Shown here piece by piece: positions 10,501-20,316 of a stretch of 64,000 nucleotides of DNA; the stretch's first letter is position 1; each line of letters begins with the position of its first letter. Source of the DNA: Haematococcus lacustris (taxonomy: Eukaryota > Chlorophyta > Chlorophyceae > Chlamydomonadales > Haematococcaceae); assembly GCA_030144725.1 (NCBI GenBank), contig JASKMD010000019.1, forward strand, positions 1,775,989 through 1,839,988, given 5' to 3'. Below the pieces are notes generated by a model, which was given only the letters and a program-made list of their open reading frames with translations, was not told the DNA's origin and ran no database searches. A program made the position numbers and the translations under genes.

Positions 10501-11104
10501 CAATGTCGGGGGGGAGGTGACTTGGAGGTGTTGGTGATGGGACAGGGGGCAGGGTTAGGGGTAAGGGGCTGAGGGGTAGGAATGTGACAGTTAGACCTGC
10601 AGCAAGCAAGGAGCAAGTCGTGATAAAACAAACATGGACATGCATGACTAGAGGTGGGCAGGCTGGTCAAACACCCCAGCAACGCCTGGCTGCCGCTCCT
10701 GGCTGGGCTGTGCTGCATTGTGCTGGTGACAAGGCAAGGGCGGAAGCGGAGCTTGGCCAAAAGCGGAACAGCCCATCACATCAACATAACAACACAACAG
10801 CAATGTTGGCTGCTGCCGCTGCCAACTTGCCTGCAATGACCAAGCAACACATGTCATGCTCATCCTCAAAGCTGTAGCCACACTGCTGTCAAGCATGGAG
10901 GCATGGATAAAGCAGCCTAAGCTAGCTCCACACACCTGCTGCCTTGAGTCACGCCATGATGCATCTGCAATCAACATGTCATGTACCTGGGCAAACAACT
11001 AGCTGCTGCTCCTAGCTGCTCCTCCTGGCTGCTGCTCCTGGATGCTCTTGGCTGCTCCAGGCTGCTGCTCCTTGCTGCTTCTAGCGGCTGCTCCTGGCTG
11101 CACA
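7505..11104. other. Core of the inverted-repeat element, no recognised gene
   Basis: Mixed sequence with C-rich runs and several short open frames. Segments around 8180-8260 and 10,560-10,680 (TGCAGGTCT junctions and a GGACATGCATGAC motif) have relatives at 19,860-20,120, so this is a repeated family. The best coding-like piece is listed separately at 9829-10,032. Nothing else here is supported as a gene. Confidence 0.5.
9829..10032 (-). CDS. Hypothetical exon-like ORF inside the element core
   Basis: 67 codons with an acidic, non-repetitive composition unlike the surrounding low-complexity frames (for example DWDNMDIEEMERLSWDENG and DKLVDVYKVTSMTRD). No domain is recognised. It could be one exon of an element-encoded protein. 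The start and the relation to other exons are unknown. Confidence 0.3.
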   Translation of the reverse strand: MYVHAGSTTGSDWDNMDIEEMERLSWDENGPDKLVDVYKVTSMTRDPWAMQFLDSSLLLSWMVLWAR

Positions 11105-11200
11105 AGGGGATGGGATGGGATTGGATGGGATTGGATGGGATGGGATGGGATGGGATGGGATGGGATGGGATGGGATGGGATGGGATGGGATGGGATGGGA
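11105..11200. repeat. (GGGAT)n microsatellite
   Basis: About 19 copies of the pentamer GGGAT with two early GGATT variants, ending exactly where the right 710-bp arm begins. Confidence 0.95.
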
Positions 11201-11910
11201 TGCTCATGGCTGCTCTGCCAAGCGGCTTCCCTTGGCTGCACTTCTTGGCTCCTGGCTCACAACTGCTATAAGGCTCCTGGCTCCTCCAATTCCTCCTCCG
11301 CTCCGCCGCACTAAGCTCCTTGCTGTTGGTGGGTGTGCTCACTAGCTGCCCCTGTTAGCTGCGCCTCCTCCTAGCCCTTGAAACTCCACCTGCAAGCAAC
11401 CCAGCCCACATGAGAAACACATTCTGTACAAATCGACTGTTTGCTATCTCGCTAGCTCGTTCACTGCGCACCTTTTCTCTTGCTCTTTTCGCCTGACCGG
11501 GGCGCAAGTATGCTATGGCTGGTGGCGAATGCTGTGTAACTGCTGGCTAGCGCCTCATCTGCTAGACACTTCACATGAGCCAGAGGCTGCTGGATAGCGA
11601 CGGCTGCCTGACACATGTGTTCGACTGCTGCCCGCAGCGTGCGACTGCTGGCGCAGTTTGTAACATTGGTTTCGAAAGCTGGTTGGGAAAGCTGGTTGGA
11701 TACAGTCGCTCCCCATTTTGGGGTGTCGCTTGGGTGTCGCCAACGCCACTGCCAGCGCCGATGCGTTGATGGCAAGAGGTACTCGATGGCGGAGCCTGGG
11801 GTGCAGCCAATTGGGGTGCCACCAATTTATCCAATCCAGAGAGGAAATTTTCAAATTAATTTTTCTGGTTTGGCTCGCCCCAGGATAAATGTTATGAGGA
11901 GACATGACTG
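11201..11910 (-). repeat. Right 710-bp inverted arm
   Basis: Reverse complement of 6478-7187, ending ...GGAGACATGACTG at 11,910. No length difference and no mismatch was noticed in the compared stretches. Confidence 0.88.
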
Positions 11911-12106
11911 TTCTGCGCTGCTGGACCAGCTGTGTGGCCGCGAGGTATGGGCTAGATGTGGCTGCCGAGTATGTGGCTGCGAGTATGTGGCTGCGAGTAT
12001 GGGCTAGATGTGGCTGCGAGTATGGGTAACCTCGTGCGATGCCATCTGTGGACCAGCTGTTTGGCCGCGAGGTTGATTGCCGAGTATGTGGCTGCGAGTA
12101 TGGGCT
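11911..12106. repeat. Minisatellite of GGCTGCGAGTATGGGCTAGAT units
   Basis: Several imperfect copies of a unit containing GTGGCTGCGAGTATGGG, interspersed with GACCAGCTGT segments. It is the insertion site of the next element: the sequence resumes at 17,827 with GCTGCGAGTATGGGTAACCTCG, matching 12,014-12,035. Confidence 0.8.
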
Positions 12107-12113
12107 AGATGCG
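12107..12113 (+). repeat. Target-site duplication AGATGCG (left)
   Basis: Identical to 17,820-17,826 and directly flanks the inverted repeats on each side. Seven bases match. Extending to eight gives one mismatch. Confidence 0.85.
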
Positions 12114-12308
12114 CAATCAAGTCTCCCGGTAAAAGTTCCCCCTGTACGGGGGAAGTTTGTTGGCTGTAGATGGGGGAAGTTTTAGATTGCCCAACCGCGC
12201 TACTCGACAAGCACGAGCGACTGGCAACCCACACTACAGCTTCCTGGCTTCCTCCGCACGCTTTAATGCGCAACCTTGACTGCCCAGAGGCGGTTTTGGG
12301 GGGCGGTT
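12114..12308 (+). repeat. Left TIR of the 5.7-kb transposon
   Basis: Inverted partner of 17,625-17,819. It contains AAGTTCCCCCTGTACGGGGG, which can fold as a CCCCC/GGGGG hairpin. Confidence 0.88.
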
Positions 12309-13262
12309 ACTGCAGTTGAGTTGATGAACGGCCGCAGCGATGCCGACTCCAATCCGTCCCTTAACACCAGCCGACCCACGGCCGAACCTGACGGGACCAA
12401 CGGCAAAGCTCACACCAAGTGCATTGAAGTGGAGGCAGTGGTCTTCAGTAACTTGAGGAGGAGGACAACGGGTTGCTGCTCTCGTGGAGAATGCGGGGAG
12501 TGCGGGTGATGCGGTTATATACAGCTTTGTTTTGTTGTGCTGCCTTGTTTGTTGTGCTTTGTTTGTTGTGCTGCCTGACAGACTCCCAACGGCCAGACCT
12601 CAGAGTAGCTGCCGGTCAGGCCATTATTGGTTGCTTTATAGCCTTCATAGTCGAGCACAACATCAAGAAGGGGGAAGTGACAGTGGCGGTACAGCATGCA
12701 AAGGCAGCAGGCAAAGGCAGGGCACCAAGACGCAAGGCAGGCGCGTGTGGGCACTGGACCAACCACCCACGATGTGTTGGGCGGTCCGCAGATGTCAGCC
12801 ATCAGCCCTCAGACGTTAGACGTCAACAAAGACCCTTCATGTGAGTCAGTGTGCGCATGCTGTCTGCCGCCAGCTGGCAGTGTTCATGCCCATATGCCTA
12901 TGATTGGGCTAATATAAGGCGCTAAGACAGCAACTATCCAACACTCGCATCTGTACCAATCTGCATCATCTTGGCAGCCGGGGTTTCTCCCCCTTGTGCA
13001 TAAGCATAGTGATTGCTTGCTTGCTTGCCTATGGCATCCAGGAAGCAGCTTGCCCTGCCTGCCTGGTCACAGATGGGATAATGTCTCCACTGGAGGGCAA
13101 CATATGGCAGCAGGGGGACATCCCATCCCCTTGCCAAGGTATGCTATGCAATAGTGCTAGTGTTGTTGCGCTGACGCTGTTGTTGTTGATGACACGGGGT
13201 TACTTGTCACAACCGCTGTGTCTAATCTTGGCTGCATGACTGATTGTGTGATTTGATGCTTG
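12309..13262 (+). other. Interior of transposon, possible coding remnants
   Basis: A plus-strand frame (12,473-12,844) has a non-repetitive stretch with hydrophobic and basic parts (GQAIIGCFIAFIVEHNIKKG). It resembles real coding sequence but matches no family I recognise. The rest shows nothing supported. Confidence 0.25.
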
Positions 13263-13749
13263 TGTGCATTCAGTTGTCTCCCCCCTGTTCACCTCTCTCT
13301 GCAGCCTACGCCCCAGCCCAGATCAGCAACCATTTGCCAAAAGGATTGGTGAGCTATCTCAGATGCTATCCAGCTTGCAAGTCAGTCCGCAGCTAGGAAG
13401 TCCTCTCAGGCCTAGCCAGAGCAGCATGCAAGCAAGCAGGAATTATTGCAGCAATGGTTTTGCTACTGTTGCTGCTGCTGTTGGCGGCGAGGACTGTCGC
13501 ACACACGCTGGCAGGCGAGGCAGCTACAGAGCTGCCGCTAACGGGGGGGCCCACCCCAATGCAACTACTGGACACGGATTAAACCTCTGTGCCGCAGCTG
13601 GTGGGGAGGGCAGCCGCAGGCTCGCCGCTGGCGAGGGGGCCACCCCTAGTGCGACTAGCGCCGGGGGGGCCAAGCTCTGTGCCGCAGCTGGCTGGGGAGG
13701 CAGCCGTAGTGCCGCTACACAGCAAGGTCATGCCTTTGGTGTTGTTGTC

Positions 13750-14145
13750 ATTCCACCCCATCCCAGCCCTGCCCCACCCCCTCCCAGCCCTGCCCCACGC
13801 CATCCCTGCCTTGCATTGCCCCTCCCCTCCCTGCCCAGCCCTGCCCCACCCCCTTCTTGCCTTGCGTTGCCCCTCCCCTCCCTGCCCAGCCCTGCCCCAC
13901 CCCCTTATTGCCTTGCGTTGCCCCTCCCCTCCCTGCCCAGCCCTGCCCCACCCCCTTCTTGCCTTGCGTTGCCCCTCCCCTCCCTGCCCAGCCCTGCCCC
14001 ACCCCCTTCTTGCCTTGCGTTGCCCCTCCCCTCCCTGCCCAGCCCTGCCCCACCACCTCCCAGCCCCGCCCCACCCCATCCCTGCCTTGCATTGCCCCTC
14101 CCCTCCCTGCCCAACCCTGCCCCACCCCCTCCCAGCCTTGCCCCC
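13750..14145. repeat. 51-bp minisatellite (CCCTCCCTGCCCAGCCCTGC type)
   Basis: About five head-to-tail 51-bp units, hence 17-residue repeat peptides in every frame; coding potential is compositional. Imperfect flanking units occur on both sides. Confidence 0.85.
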
Positions 14146-14148
14146 TGA

Positions 14149-14300
14149 CCTGACCTGACCTGACCTGACCTGACCTGACCTGACCTGACCTGACCTGACC
14201 TGACCTGACCTGACCTGACCTGACCTGACCTGACCTGACCTGACCTGACCTGACCTGACCTGACCTGACCTGACCTGACCTGACCTGACCTGACCTGACT
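14149..14300. repeat. (TGACC)n pentamer array
   Basis: About 30 nearly perfect copies of CTGAC/TGACC directly after the 51-bp minisatellite. Confidence 0.95.
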
Positions 14301-14608
14301 GTAGGTGTGTGGCAGTGCATGCTGCAGGTAGCAGCAGGCTGCAGGTGTGCTGTAGTGCATGAGCAGCAACAGCAGGCTGCAGTGCATGTGTTTTAGTGCA
14401 TGAGCAGCAGTGCATGGGCAGCAGCAGCAGCAAGCTCACCCATCTGAGAAGAATGTTGCATGGTATAAATGCATTTAAAAAGCTTTCAAAGAGCTTCCGT
14501 TCAGTTCCATGCCACACAACGTGATTTGTAAAATGTAAATTGTCAAGATGTAAGGAAGAAAACGGTGGAGGTCATTAGCCGTGTATCCTCTTCTCAAATG
14601 ATGCCTAC

Positions 14609-14962
14609 GCCCCTTGTATGGACAACAACACCACGCGGTGATGCGCCAATGCTGTAAACGTGGTAGCCACCTGCTACATACCCCCCTTGCATGTATGCAT
14701 CGCGGTCATGCTTAGCAAGTGCAGGCCTGGCAGTGATCCACACCCAATGTGTCACAGCCAGCTGGGCTACGGATGGTACCTATAGTGGAGGCTCACCAGA
14801 TCCAGCCACATGCTAGGGTATGGTGCGCCACATGCCCCTTGTATGGACAACACCACCACGTGGTGATGCGCTAATGCTGCAAACGTGGTAGCCACCTGCT
14901 ACATACACCCTATGCATGTATGCATCACGGTCATGCTTAGCAAGTGCAGGCCTGGCAGTGAT
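14609..14962 (+). repeat. Direct repeat pair, ~125 bp, period about 224 bp
   Basis: The segment beginning CCCCTTGTATGGACAACA (14,609-14,733) recurs at about 14,835-14,962 with a few substitutions; both copies end CTGGCAGTGAT. The second copy is followed by GGGATGGGCTGGCTAG-type repeats (14,995-15,118). Confidence 0.8.
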
Positions 14963-15344
14963 AGGTTAGGATGAGATTGGCTGGGCTAGCTAGGGATGGG
15001 CTGGGTTGGGATGGGCTGGGATATGCTGGGTAGGGATGGGATGGGCTGGCTAGGGATGGGATGGGATGGGCTGGCTAGGGATGGGATGGGCTGGCTGGCT
15101 GGCTAGGGATGGGCTAGCCTGGCAGTGATAGGCCTTGTCTATCCTTGTCTAGCCTATGTCTAGCCTTGTCTATTGTCAGTAAAGACCTTCTACTGCAATT
15201 AGGAGCTAGCCACCTAGGGATGCGGTTGGTTACATGCATGGTATGCAGAGGTTGGGACCGTGTGACTCTGGAATGAAGTCTAGTTAGGTCAGCTCTCAAC
15301 GGTTAGGGATCACATAAGCGGTTGGTTGGATAGCATTACATGAC

Positions 15345-15425
15345 CGCCATGTTACAAGGGATTACAAGGGTGTTCCAAGTGGTACAAGGGTGTTCCAAGT
15401 GGTACAAGGGTGTTCCAAGTAGTAC
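15345..15425. repeat. 20-bp tandem repeat (ACAAGGGTGTTCCAAGTGGT)
   Basis: Three near-perfect 20-bp units plus a partial one. No gene is seen from 14,300 to 15,480. Confidence 0.85.
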
Positions 15426-15482
15426 AAGAAGATAATAGGGGTGTTGCCCGTGCCCCTGCCCTCCTAGCTCATGTGCATGCCC

Positions 15483-17057
15483 TCAGCTATTGATTAGCAT
15501 GTCTTGGTACTGCTGCATGTGTTGTTTGATATAGAACAACCGCCCTATGTGCCATGACTGCTGCAGCTGCCCTGACTCAGCCTCGCCATGCGCCTCAGGC
15601 TCACCGCATGCCCCCTTGCACACAAGAACCATGTGCTGCAGCCAGACAAGCAGCCGGCGATGCTCGATACGCAGCATAGCTTGCTGCTCAACGCACCTAT
15701 CCCTATCGCTTTGCAAATGTTGCAGCTGCCGCCCATAGTGCAGCAGCTTGCCGCAGGGGGTTGCTGTGGAGGCCTCAGCCCATGGAGCTGGCTCACCCCT
15801 CACCATGCTGACAGCTGCTGCATCCTCACCACTCCCTAGCGCCTGGTAGAGTGCTGCCTCTTTGAGAAGCTGACGAGCTGTCCTAAGCTTTGCCTTGATG
15901 GCGTTGCTTGCTGCGCGCGTGTCCTTGTCGCTCTGACCCATACGGTCGCGTTGCAACCCCAGCTCATGCACACTGTGGTGAGCTGCTCAACCTGGGTACG
16001 GTACCTACAACACACCGCGCTCAACCAACTGTGCCACACCTCACCCTGAACACTCTGCACCCTTGCCATGCCACACACACCTTGAGACTCGACCTTGAAC
16101 AAGTCAATGTAGAGATGCAACATGTCGCATGCAGCATGCCATGCCAGGAGGTAGTACACAAACTGCTCCGCTGTGCGCATGTTGCAGTACAGCGCTAGTA
16201 GATGCACGTCAAGGCAGCACACAAAGCCAACCACACCACGCACTGCACAAGGCTGGCCAGCTGTTATGTTGCTGGTCTCAGGCCTGAAATAGGACAGCAA
16301 GGTCATGTGCCTCACTGTCCACGCCTGCCAATCTTGCTGATACTACCGCTGCGTCTGCTCCAGCTCCTGTTGCCTCTGTTGTAGCTCTGGCCGCTGCAAA
16401 TGCTCCAGATAAACTGAGTTGCCCACTGTCATGCAGCTGTTGCACTGCGCCCTCCAACCCTGTACGATCTAGGTATGTATCTGTGTGCTGCTCTAGGTCA
16501 CAGGTGGCCTTGGCCACACCGGCATAGCTGCTGGGCTTGTTGCAAGCATCGCCAGCAACGCAATGCTCGTAGCCATCTTGTGGCACACCTGCAGCATGCA
16601 CACACACACACGCACACACATACACACCCATTGTCGTATGGTGATGATGATGATGATGATGATAATGATGACACACACAGCTTTCCTGCATGGCAGCAGA
16701 TGCATGCGACCAATTACCTGGGACGAGCGCACAGATGGGACAGTCACTGAATGCTCCTCTGAAGAGTTGGGCCTGTAGGTCTGAGCGCTGTTGCAACAAG
16801 CTGGGCATGGAGAGGAGCCGGTTAATGGCCCGCAGGTAGTCAAAGAATGCCCGGCTGAAGCTGTCTGTTCTGATCTGCTGAGGTGGGTACAAGGCCAAAG
16901 GATGGTGAGCGGCGTTGAGGGCCTCCAGGAAGGCTACATGACAGCACACACAAACACACTTGATGATGCGCATGGGTGGTGCATGGCGCAGTCTACAGAC
17001 CTCCCATGGAGACACCACACCCTTGCATCTGGGCATAGGAGCGCAAATCACATCCAC
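15483..17057 (-). pseudogene. KDZ-superfamily-like transposase remnant
   Basis: Minus-strand exon pieces in broken frames. At about 16,930-16,700 a segment reads SFSRAFFDYLRAINRLL ... GAFSDCPICA. It matches in spacing the region ahead of the conserved CPxC of Kyakuja-Dileera-Zisupton transposases (fungal proteins there read FS-AYDAYLEILR...CPPC). It is followed by an intron-like GT...CAG stretch with CA and GAT microsatellites (16,596-16,672) and then DGYEHCVAGDACNK. Later pieces include FVYYLLAWHAACDMLHLYID (about 16,180-16,110) and a charged coiled-coil C-terminus (15,971-15,483, KAKLRTARQLLKEAALYQAL). The central catalytic part is not found, so the gene is probably dead or missing exons. 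The family assignment is from memory and moderate. Confidence 0.45.
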
Positions 17058-17624
17058 GTTTAAGCGTGGGTCTGGCTGCTAGGCCAGCAGAAGAGAGGGT
17101 TGGGACTGATCGACTGATTGCATGAAGCGCAAGGGAGCATCAGCTAAAAGCGGTCCTGCATGCTGATGTACTCCACCTGCATCACCTGAAGTGGCTTCAA
17201 GGAGGAATCTTCTGGTCTAGTTGCCCCAGAGGCACAAGCATGGTGCAGCCAATCCTCGCTGATAGCTGTTTGAATACCTGACTGCATTAGAGCTCCACAT
17301 TAGAGCTCCCGCTTGCGCTGCTCCGAATTGGAACGGGCAGGGGCATCTGACCGCTCCCTGCGCTCCTGCCAAGGCAGAAAAGCTGCAGAACGCAGGTGCT
17401 GCTCCAGCTGCGGTTCCTCCTGTAGCTCGTCTGGCACTGCATTGTATCCGTCGCTAGTTTTGGGTGTTGTGGGGGGATTTGGCCTGTCCTATTGGCTCGC
17501 CGCTTAAGCTCTGCGCACGCTCTACATCCCCTGTAACCGCTCCCCTGGCAAGTCCCTTATGGGCTGCGCGCTTGAGCTTATCGAAATAAGAACGGCCCAG
17601 GCGGGCTGCGTTTGCTGGGCAGTA

Positions 17625-17819
17625 ACCGCCCGCCCCTAACCGCCTCTGGGCAGTCAAGGTTGCGCATTAAAGCGTGCGGAGGAAGCCAGGAAGCTGTAGT
17701 GTGGGTTGCCAGTCGCTCGTGCTTGTCGAGTAGCGCGATTGGGCAATCTAAAACTTCCCCCATCTACAGCCAACAAACTTCCCCCGTACAGGGGGAACTT
17801 TTACCGGGAGACTTGATTG
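17625..17819 (-). repeat. Right TIR of the 5.7-kb transposon
   Basis: Reverse complement of 12,114-12,308, ending ...GGGAGACTTGATTG at 17,819, followed by the duplicated AGATGCG (17,820-17,826). Confidence 0.88.
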
Positions 17820-17953
17820 AGATGCGGCTGCGAGTATGGGTAACCTCGTGCGATGCCATCGCAGCAATACCGGCTACACGATGCTGCGACTAAGTGTTGG
17901 ACGGATGCCTTGAATGCAAGTGAGATGTTCAGAATTTTTCTAAGTGCTTAAAG

Positions 17954-18912
17954 GCTACAGTACTGTAAGTGGTCTCTCGAGGTACCTCGAGGTACCTCGA
18001 GGTACTGTAGATGTCTACAGTACTGTAGATGTCTACAGTACTGTAGCTGTCTACAGTACTGTAGATGTCTACAATACTGTAGATGTCTACAGTACTGTAG
18101 GTACCTACAGTACTGTAAATGATCTCTCGAGGTACCTCGAGGTACCTACAGTACTGTAGATGTCTACAGTACTGTAGATGTCTACAGTACTGTAGATGTC
18201 TACAGTACTGTAGGTAACTACAGTACTGTAGGTACCTACAGTACTGTAAATGATCTCTCGAGGTACCTCGAGGTACCTACAGTACTGTAGATGTCTACAG
18301 TACTGTAGATGTCTACAGTACTGTAGATGTCTACAGTACTGTAGGTACCTACAGTACTGTAGGTACCTACAGTACTGTAAGTGGTCTCTCGAGGTACCTC
18401 GAGGTACCTACAGTACTGTAGATGTCTACAGTACTGTAGATGTCTACAGTACTGTAGATGTCTACAGTACTGTAGACACCTACAGTACTGTAAGTGGTCT
18501 CTCGAGGTACCTCGAGGTACCTCGAGGTACTGTAGATGTCTACAGTACTGTAGATGTCTACAGTACTGTAGATGTCTACAGTACTGTAGATGTCTACAGT
18601 ACTGTAGACACCTACAGTACTGTAGACATCTACAGTACTGTAAGTGGTCTCTCGAGGTACCTCGAGGTACCTCGAGGTACTGTAGATGTCTACAGTACTG
18701 TAGATGTCTACAGTACTGTAGATGTCTACAGTACTGTAGATGTCTACAGTACTGTAGATGTCTACAGTACTGTTAGTGGTCTCTCGAGATACCTCGACAG
18801 TACTGTAGACACCTACAGTACTGTAGGTACCTACAGTACTGTAGATGTCTACAGTACTGTTCGTGTACTCGCGAGGTACCCGGACAGTACTGTAGGTACC
18901 TACAGTACTGTA
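17954..18912. repeat. Main palindromic array, about 40 copies of CTACAGTACTGTAG
   Basis: Eighteen-bp units in which a perfect 14-bp palindrome alternates with 4-bp joints. The hexamers between palindrome cores are GATGTC, GACATC, GACACC, GGTGTC and GGTACC, a set closed under reverse complement. Blocks of 3-7 units are separated by a second palindrome, CCTCGAGGTACCTCGAGG, after a TAAGTGGTCT or TAAATGATCT link. Its 3n length leaves open frames (YSTVDV repeats), which I treat as spurious. Confidence 0.95.
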
Positions 18913-19045
18913 GCATGGCCGTATCTCACCAACCGCGCAAAATCACGAATTTTAGTTTCAACCCCCAATCTTACAATGCCTTCATTTGACTATGTACCAA
19001 GTCCGAGGCTCCGAATCTCAAAAATGCTGTTACTAATTTGCCTGA

Positions 19046-19122
19046 GTGGTCCTGGTGACCCTGCGCAGGGTCCTGGTGACCCTGTGCAGGGTTCCGATGG
19101 CAGTTTTACAGGGTCCTGCTGA
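19046..19122. repeat. GC-rich palindromic minisatellite (right copy)
   Basis: Same GGTCCTGGTGACCCTGCGCA units and GATGGCAGTTTTACAGGG tail as 1-118, in the same orientation, about 135 bp beyond the palindromic array just as the left copy lies about 140 bp before the small array. Confidence 0.85.
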
Positions 19123-20271
19123 CCTGATAACATGGCATGATTCTTGTACTTGCTACTACAACATTACCCCTCATGCACTCTCCCTCTTGTTGCTCACGTG
19201 CATGTCATCTAAGCCATCATGACATTCACCTTGCACGCGCAAACCTGCCATGTCATGTCTTATGGTACAACGTATGCAACACCACTACAAACGACATGTA
19301 TTGCTGATGCTAAGCACATGCATTGATGCCAGATGGCCACACCACACAACACCACAACACAATACCACTGCAACAACAACAACAACACAACGACTCATGC
19401 CTTACTCACAACCTATGCGATGTGCACAACCACAAGGATTGGATGCATTTCATTGCTATGGGCTAACCCCTCATCACGGGACTGCTAAGCACTTTGCCTT
19501 GCTGCCTATGCCCCATGGCACCAAATCAGGTTGATCTAGGCTAGGCTGGGCTAGGCTAGCCTAGGCTGGGCTAGGCTTGGCTCCGGGTTGCCCGCTCCAG
19601 GCTGCCCGCTTCAGGCTGCCCGCTCTAGGCTGCTCGCTCCAGGCTGCCCGCTCCAGGCTGCCCGCTCCAGGCTGCTACGCCAAGGGCTGCTGGGTGCCAT
19701 GGGGTGGGGGAGAGGAGAGGGGAGGGGAGGAGGGGAGGAGGGAAGGAGGGGAGGAGGGGAGGAAGGGAGGAGGAGGATGGGAGGAGGGTAGGTAGGTGGC
19801 AGACTCGGAAGTGGTGGTGGTGGGATTGGGCAGGGAAGGGGGAAGGGAGAAGGGGTCAAGGGGCAGCAGTGTGACCATCAGACCTGCGGCAGCAAGAGGC
19901 ATCCTTGCAATTAGGCTTGGCATTGGTGACAACTCATGTGCAGGGACTGGCCACTTACAGCTATGCTCCATGCCCCCCTCCATGTCACGCCGCTACCGCC
20001 TTGCTTGCAATCACCAAGCCATGTTACACCTGTCATGCTCCAGCTGTCAACAACTGCAAGCAAACATAAGCCAGCAAGCAGATGAATAAGGACATGCATG
20101 ACGAGAAATGGGCAGGCTAGGCTGACACCACCAGAGCATGTGCACTCACCGGTGTACAAGCGCTCAAACCTTGTCGTATCCTTGCTGGTGGCTTCTCTGA
20201 TGCAACCCAGCACAAGCTCCCCAATGCAAGACAATACGAACCACAACATGCATGCTTACTCACCTGCCAAG

Positions 20272-20316
<45 letters not shown>

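Larger units (their letters stand above)
6478..11910. mobile_element. 5.4-kb element with 710-bp terminal inverted repeats
   Basis: The arms 6478-7187 and 11,201-11,910 are reverse complements of equal length (710 bp), both starting CAGTCATGTCTCCTCATAAC. All translated stretches compared are identical between arms, so they are young or homogenised. The inner ends abut different pentamer microsatellites. The 4-kb core contains no recognised transposase, and flanks (left TCTGGAC, right TTCTGCG) show no duplication. It could be a non-autonomous foldback-type DNA transposon or an inverted segmental duplication. Confidence 0.8.
12114..17819. mobile_element. 5.7-kb DNA transposon with ~195-bp TIRs and 7-bp TSD
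   Basis: Terminal inverted repeats 12,114-12,308 and about 17,625-17,819 start CAATCAAGTCTCCCGG and are nearly identical (a C/T difference noted, then divergence at the GGCGGTT inner edge). The subterminal region holds two GGGGGAAGTTT motifs and a CCCCC/GGGGG hairpin, possibly transposase-binding sites. Flanks carry AGATGCG on both sides, so this is a proven insertion unit. The interior contains a minus-strand transposase-like pseudogene (15,483-17,057), minisatellites and low-complexity DNA. Its 7-8 bp duplication is compatible with KDZ, hAT or P-type transposition; the encoded protein favours KDZ. Confidence 0.88.

Noticed and set aside
13579..14517. 312-codon frame with VRSGQ repeats
   Set aside because: Generated by the (TGACC)n and 51-bp arrays.
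17954..18912. Possible CRISPR-like array
   Set aside because: Units are self-palindromic and the joints are 4 bp, not 25-70 bp unique spacers. The surroundings are clearly eukaryotic.
18250..19122. 290-codon frame of YSTVDV repeats across the palindromic array
   Set aside because: The 18-bp unit is a multiple of three and has no stop, so open frames are automatic on both strands. No start context, domain or non-repetitive part.
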